64,000 bases of DNA. Source: Deltaproteobacteria bacterium (GTDB taxonomy: Bacteria > JADJOY01). Location: assembly GCA_016713535.1 (NCBI GenBank), contig JADJOY010000028.1, positions 108,434-172,433 on the forward strand, read 5' to 3'. The translations under genes were made by a program, and so were the position numbers. Position 1 is the stretch's first letter, and each line of letters opens with the position of its first letter. Under the pieces are notes generated by a model, which saw nothing but the letters and a program-made list of their open reading frames with translations, did not search any database and was not told the DNA's origin. This document shows, piece after piece, positions 57,751 to 64,000 of this stretch.

Positions 57751-57754
<4 letters not shown>
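55991..57754 (+). CDS. Polytopic membrane glycosyltransferase-like protein (GT-C/ArnT-like)
   Basis: 587 residues, about 12 helices. The first periplasmic loop has YPDTGFDSRMYHLPYVHAF with Asp/His residues placed as in the catalytic loop of GT-C enzymes using polyprenyl-phosphate sugars. LTVTAAARERYLDSKLPL starts the soluble C-terminal part. It probably adds a sugar to the exported glycan or lipid. Its TGA overlaps the next gene's GTG. Confidence 0.7.
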
Positions 57755-59134
<1,380 letters not shown>

Positions 59135-59138
<4 letters not shown>

Positions 59139-61054
59139 CTCGCCGTCCCCCGCGCGACCCGATGCCCGGCGCACCCATCTCGCACGACCTCCTCTTCCGG
59201 CTGCTCGCCGACGCCAGCGTCGAGTTCATCGGCATGTGCGACGCCGAGTTCAAACCCTTCTACGTCAACTCCGCGGGCCAGCGCCTGGTCGGGTTGCCGT
59301 CGCTGGAGGCGGCCCGCGCGGCCCAGGTCCAGGACTTCTTCTTCGCCGAGGACCAGGCCTACATCACCGACGAGTTCTTCCCGCGCGTGCTCGCCGAGGG
59401 TGCCGGCGAGGTCGAGATCCGCTTCCGCCACTTCGTCACCGGCGAAGCGATCTGGATGCTCTACAACGTCTTCGTCCTCCGCGACGCGGCGGGTGCGGCC
59501 GTCGGCTACGCCACGGTCAGCCGCGACATCCACCGCCGCAAGCTCGCCGAGGCGGCGCTGCGCGAGCGCGAGCACCAGCTCGCGCTCTTCATCGAGCACG
59601 CGCCGGTGTCGATCGCGATGTTCGATCGCGACATGCGCTACCTGGCCGCGAGCCGCCACTGGCTTTCCGCCCCCGAGTACGACGGGCGCGAGCTGATCGG
59701 CAAGACCATGTACGAGGTCCTTCCCGACGTGCCCGAGCGCTGGCGGGAGGTCCACCGCCGCTGCCTCGCGGGCGCGGTCGAGATCGCCGAGGAGGATCGC
59801 TTCGAGCGCGCCGACGGCTCGGTGCTCTGGCTCCGCTGGGAGCTCAGGCCGTGGCACGACTCGAGCGGAGACGTCGGCGGCCTGGTCGTCTTCGCCGAGG
59901 ACATCACGGCCCGCAAGCTCGCGGAGAATGCGCTCCGCGAACGCGAGGAGCAGCTCGCGGCCTTCGTCGAGCAGGCGCCCGTGTCGATCGCGATGCTCGA
60001 CCGCGACATGCGCTACGTGGCGGCCAGCCGTGGGTGGCAGTCGCACTACGGTCTCGGCGAGCGCGAGCTGCGCGGCCTCAGCCACTACGACGTGTTCCCG
60101 GACATCCCCGAGCGATGGCGGGAGGTCCACCGTCGTTGCCTCGCCGGGGCCATCGAGCGCTCGGATGAGGATCGCTTCGAGCGGGCGGATGGTTCGGCGC
60201 AATGGCTGCGGTGGGAGATCCACCCGTGGCGCGACGCCCGCGGCGCGATCGGCGGGATCGTGATCTTCAGCGAGGACATCACCGCCCGCAAGCTCGCCGA
60301 GGAGTACCACGCGCGGCTCGAGACCGAGCTCCGTCAAGCACAGAAGCTCGAGAGCCTCGGCGTCATGGCGGGAGGCATCGCGCACCAGTTCAACAACCTG
60401 CTCACGGCGGTGCTCGGCAACTGCGAGCTCGCCCAGCTCCAGCTCCCGCGCACCTCGCCCACCCGCACCTACGTCGAGGACGCCATGGCCGCCGCCCAGC
60501 GGGTGTCCGAGCTCACGGCGCAGCTCCTCGCCTACGCCGGCAAGGGCCGTTTCGCCGTCGAGGAGGTCGATCTGTCGAAGCTCGTCGAGGGCATGCGGGC
60601 GCGCGTGGCCGTGTCGGTCCCGGCGAGCTGCGTGGTTCGATACGACCTGGCCCCCGGGCTCCCGAAGGTGCTGGCCGACCGCACGCAGATTCAACAGGTG
60701 GTGATCAACCTGGTCCTCAACGCGGCCGAGGCGCTCGGCGACCGCCCCGGCTCCATCACGATCCGCACCGGCGTGGTCGAGCGCGACGCGATCGTCGTCC
60801 CCGACGAGTTCGGCCGGCGCCGGCTGCCCGCCGGCGAGTACGTGTTCGGAGAGATCGCGGACACCGGCTGCGGCATCCCCGACGACAGCAAGGCCCGGCT
60901 CTTCGACCCGTTCTTCACCACCAAGTTCCTGGGTCGCGGGCTCGGGCTGCCGGCGGTGTTCGGGATCGTCCGCTCTCACCAGGGCATGATCGAGGTCGAG
61001 AGCGCGGTCGGGAGGGGAACCACGGTCCGCTTCCTGCTTCCGGTCTCAGGCTGA
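59135..61054 (+). CDS. Triple-PAS sensor histidine kinase
   Basis: 639 residues, no membrane helix. PAS1 (about 18-135), PAS2 (about 142-265) and PAS3 (about 268-390); PAS2 and PAS3 are near copies (ERWREVHRRCLAGA, DEDRFERADGS and DITARKLAE in both). The HisKA has GGIAHQFNNLLTAVLG (phospho-His), N-box LNLVLNAAEAL and G-boxes ADTGCGIPDDSKARLFDPFFTTK. It phosphorylates the adjacent sigma-54 regulator. GTG 59135 overlaps that regulator's stop; ATG 59162 is the alternative. Convergent overlap of 9 bases with the next gene. Confidence 0.9.
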
Positions 61055-62888
61055 TCCGGTCCCGTCGATCGGCAGCGTGAACCAGAAGCACGCACCGCCG
61101 CCCTCGGCGTCCTCGACGCCGATCTGGCCGCCGTGGGCCTCGACGATCTCCTTTGCGATCGAGAGGCCGAGCCCCGAGCCGCCGGCGGGCGCCCCGGGAG
61201 CGCGGAAGAACCGATCGAAGATCCGCTCGCGCAGCTCGGCCGCGACGCCGGGGCCGTGGTCGCGGACCTCGAAGCGGATCGTGCCGCCATCGCCGAGGTG
61301 CGCACCGAGCTCGACACGCTCGCCGCTCGGCGTGAACCGTAGCGCATTCGTGATGAGGTTCGAGAGAACGAGCTCGATACGCTCGGGGTCCGCGAGCACG
61401 GCCGGCAAGTCGACGATCAGCTCGTTGGCCAGCTCCACGCCGCGCTGTCGTGCCTCCGCCACGTGCGCCTCGCGCGCCTCGCCGACGAGCGAGCCCGGCG
61501 TCATCGGTCGGCGCGCCAGATCGACCTTCCCCGACTGTAGACGCGCCAGGTCGAGGAGATCGTCGACGATCCGCTGCAGGCGCTCGCAGTCGTCGCGCCC
61601 CGCGTGGAGCAGCTCGGCTTGCTTGGCCGTCACCGGACCGGCGGCGCCCTCCAGGCACAGGTGGATCGCCATGCGCAGCGAGGTGAGCGGTGTCCGGAAC
61701 TCGTGGGCGACCGTCGCGACCAGGTCGTTTCTCAGTTCGTCGAAACGCCTGAGTCGAGTCACGTCCTGGAGGATCACCGTGACACCACCGACGGCGCCGT
61801 TCACGTAGAGCGGGCTCGCCCGCACCATCAGGTAGGCGTCGCCCGCCGCACCGCCGGGCGCGCACCGCCTCCTCGAAGCCGCGCGGCACGTAGGATCCAC
61901 GCCCGCCGAGCACGTGGTCGACGACGCGCTCGCAGAGCGCGCGCACCTCGGGCGCCGCGCGCACCAGCGGACTCTCGCCCGGCGGGACGTGCCACGCGTC
62001 GAGGAGCTTCTCGGCGGCCTCGTTGAGCGTGGTCACGTTGCGCTGAGCATCGAACACCACCACCGCGTCGGGCAGACTGTCGATCGCGGCCTGCGAGGTC
62101 TCCTGGGCCTGCAGCAAGTCGCCGAGCGTGCTCTGACGGTACTGGCTCACGCGCTCGGCCATCTCGTTGAACTCGCGGCCCAGCGCGCCGATCTCGTCAT
62201 CGGTGTGAACCGGCGCGCGCACCTCGGTGTCGCCGTCGCCGAGCCGACGCGCAGCGTTGGCCAGGCCGTCGAGCGGCCTCAGCAGCCGTGAGGTCAGCAC
62301 CGTCGACGCCCCGAATCCCGCGACGAGCGCCACCAGCGAGACCAAGCTCATCACCTGGTTCATCTGCGTGGCGTCGGCGAAGGCCGCGTCGCTCTTGTGC
62401 AGCATCGCATCCTGATTGAGGTTCAGAATCGTCTCGGCGTCGCGCTTCACCGCGTCGAAGGCCGGCTCGAGGTCGGTGAAATAGAGCGACGCCAGGTTCC
62501 CCTCGGGTGCCGCGTCGACGAAGCGGTCGAATACCCGTTGGTAGGCCGCCCAGCCCTGGCGCAAGCGAAGCGCCGCCGTATGCTCGCCCTCCTCGGTGAT
62601 GTCCCGCTCCTCGACGGCGAGCGCCTCCTCGAAACGCGGGCGGTTCTTGTGAGCTTGCTCGAGCGCCCTCTCGCGCTCGCCGGCCACGAGAAACAAGGCC
62701 GCGCTGTCGAGGCGCTCGATCGACTCCTTCATGCGCTGCGCGGCGAGCACGCTGCGGTAGTTGTCGGCCAGGATGGCCTGGGAGCTCTGGCCCAGCGCGT
62801 CGACCGTGTACACGGACATCCCGCCGACGGCGGCGAGCGCGAGACCGAGCGGGATCTGCGCGAGCAGCAGCTTGGTGCGCAGGCTCAC
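61046..62888 (-). pseudogene. HAMP/PAS sensor histidine kinase, one frameshift (KdpD partner)
   Basis: About 614 residues from GTG 62888. N-terminal helix, a helical sensing region (about 30-185), second helix, HAMP (SRLLRPLDGLANAARRLGDGDTEV), PAS, then the HisKA AHEFRTPLTSLRMAIH, N-box LSNLITNALRFTPSG and GSGLGLSIAKEIVEAHGG. The frame breaks near 61860, between GFEEAVRA and GGAAGDAYLMVRAS; one missing base restores it. The GTG overlaps the KdpD stop (GTGA), so the two are translated together and the pair may act as a split K+/turgor sensor. Sequence error would make it fully functional. Confidence 0.8.
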
Positions 62889-64000
62889 CGCTCGCTCCGG
62901 TCGGACTCCGCCGACACGACGTGTAGGTCGAAACCCTCGGCCTCTTCCAGGAGGCGCCGCACCACGTCGCGACGCCGCACCCGGCTCAGCCACTTGGGCG
63001 AAGGGCGGCCGACCACGATGTCGCTGACGTTGTGGGTGCGGGCGAAGTCGAGCACCGCAGCGGCGGGATCGTGGGCCTTGAGCTTGACCACCTCGGCGCC
63101 CAGCTCGCGTGCCAGCGCGATCGAGTCGTGGAGCTGGCGCTGCGCCGTGGCGTCGATCCGTAGCGGATCTTCACCCGGCGTCTCCACGTAGACCATGTAC
63201 CAGTCCGAGTTGAGCCGACCCGCCATCCGCGATCCGCGCCGGAGCAGCTCGCGCGCGCGCGGTGACGCCGACGCGACACATACCATCACGCGCGCCGCGC
63301 CGGGACGCGGCCCGGGACGGCCGCCGTTCGCCGGGTTGGGCGCGGCGGCGCGCTCGACGCTCTCGGCGACCTCGCGCAGCACCAGCTCCCGCAGCGTGGC
63401 GAGGTTCGAGTCCTTGAAGAAGTGCGAGAGCGCCCAGTCGATCTTGTCACCGGCGTAGATCTTTCCGGCCCTGAGGCGCTCGAGGAGGTCCTCGACCGCG
63501 AGGTCCACGGTCACGACCTGATCGGCGAACTTGAGGAACGTGTCGGGCACGGTCTCGTGGATCGTGACGCCGGTGGCGCGCTCCACGAGATCGTTGAGGG
63601 ACTCGAGGTGCTGGACGTTGAAGGCACAGATGACGTTGATGCCCGCCTCGAGCAACGACTCGATGTCCTGGTGGCGGCGCAGGTGGGTGCTTCCCGGCGC
63701 GTTGGTGTGCGCCACCTCGTCGACGATCGTGAGCTGCGGCTGGCGCGCGAGGATCGACTCGAGGTCCATCTCCTCGATGACCACGCCGCGGTACTCGATG
63801 CGGCGGCGCGGCACGCACTCGAGGTCGCTGACGAGCGCCGCGGTCTCGGCGCGCCCGTGGGTCTCGACGAGCCCCACGACCACGTCCACGCCACGCTTCT
63901 TGAGTGCGTGCGCCTCCTCCAGCATCCGGTACGTCTTGCCCACCCCGGCGGCGAAGCCCAGGTAGACCTTGAGCCGGCCGCGCTTCGAGCGCTCGACCAG
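62885..64000 (-). CDS. KdpD-like sensor protein lacking kinase domain (5' end off window)
   Basis: At least 371 residues; the frame is open to the right edge. The KdpD N-terminal domain has a Walker A-like GFAAGVGKTY and runs through GVVIEEMDLESILARQPQLTIVDEVAHTN and INVICAFNVQHLESLND. After about residue 215 comes a universal-stress-protein domain (ARVMVCVASASPRAREL, VSDIVVGRPSPKW). It stops after the USP domain, with no membrane helices, GAF or kinase, which are carried by the coupled downstream gene. Kdp potassium transporter genes may lie just beyond 64000. Confidence 0.9.
   Translation of the reverse strand: MVERSKRGRLKVYLGFAAGVGKTYRMLEEAHALKKRGVDVVVGLVETHGRAETAALVSDLECVPRRRIEYRGVVIEEMDLESILARQPQLTIVDEVAHTNAPGSTHLRRHQDIESLLEAGINVICAFNVQHLESLNDLVERATGVTIHETVPDTFLKFADQVVTVDLAVEDLLERLRAGKIYAGDKIDWALSHFFKDSNLATLRELVLREVAESVERAAAPNPANGGRPGPRPGAARVMVCVASASPRARELLRRGSRMAGRLNSDWYMVYVETPGEDPLRIDATAQRQLHDSIALARELGAEVVKLKAHDPAAAVLDFARTHNVSDIVVGRPSPKWLSRVRRRDVVRRLLEEAEGFDLHVVSAESDRSER

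Overview
The window is about 70% GC, densely coded on both strands, with no rRNA, tRNA, CRISPR array, transposase or integrase visible. Lipoprotein signal peptides, a TonB receptor and TolC/RND efflux indicate a Gram-negative. The mix of wax-ester synthase, Baeyer-Villiger monooxygenase, MpaB-type oxygenase, many one- and two-component regulators and secreted lipoproteins fits a soil or sediment Myxococcota, Binatota or other 'Deltaproteobacteria'-like organism. That placement is inference from gene content and base composition only.

Layout. 1-8 kb: a truncated beta-propeller/phosphoesterase lipoprotein, a frame-broken long-chain acyl-CoA synthetase and a PKD/alpha-beta hydrolase lipoprotein. 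8-16 kb: an ICMT-like methyltransferase with a CmoA homologue, the remains of an AbrB-Doc toxin-antitoxin module, an MsbA-type ABC exporter, a TIG-domain secreted protein and an ILVBL/HACL2-like ThDP enzyme. 16-19.5 kb: a YjbR protein, IlvD and an MpaB/DUF2236 oxygenase. 19.5-24.8 kb: an arsenic island with arsM and arsR (one operon), a thioredoxin-like protein and ArsP-like permease (second operon), and a divergent arsR-acr3-arsC operon. It combines methylation, efflux and reduction and carries two different ArsR regulators with candidate operators.

24.8-41 kb: a TonB receptor, a TauD-family dioxygenase, a TetR regulator, secreted SGNH and unknown proteins, a HWE-type hybrid kinase, then lipid and ketone chemistry (WS/DGAT, HSL-type esterase, BVMO). 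41-47 kb: GST, SUI1/YciH, YchF, a medium-chain reductase and an operon with a DGK1/SEC59-like membrane kinase. 47-53 kb: a czcCBA heavy-metal efflux operon with a small CzcI-like leader gene. 53-58 kb: a damaged glycosyltransferase, a Wzm/Wzt-type polysaccharide ABC exporter and a GT-C membrane glycosyltransferase. 57.7-64 kb: a sigma-54-dependent response regulator coupled to a triple-PAS kinase, convergent with a HAMP/PAS kinase coupled to a kinase-less KdpD sensor that runs off the right edge.

A recurring feature is single-base frame breaks in otherwise well-conserved genes (about 3564, 3745, 10380, 40757, 44920, 57800 and 61860, plus a nonsense codon at 40856). They are either real decay or sequence error and should be resolved before any of these genes is called dead. 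A family of short GC-rich palindromes sits just downstream of genes at 4.7, 7.6 and 15.7-16.0 kb.
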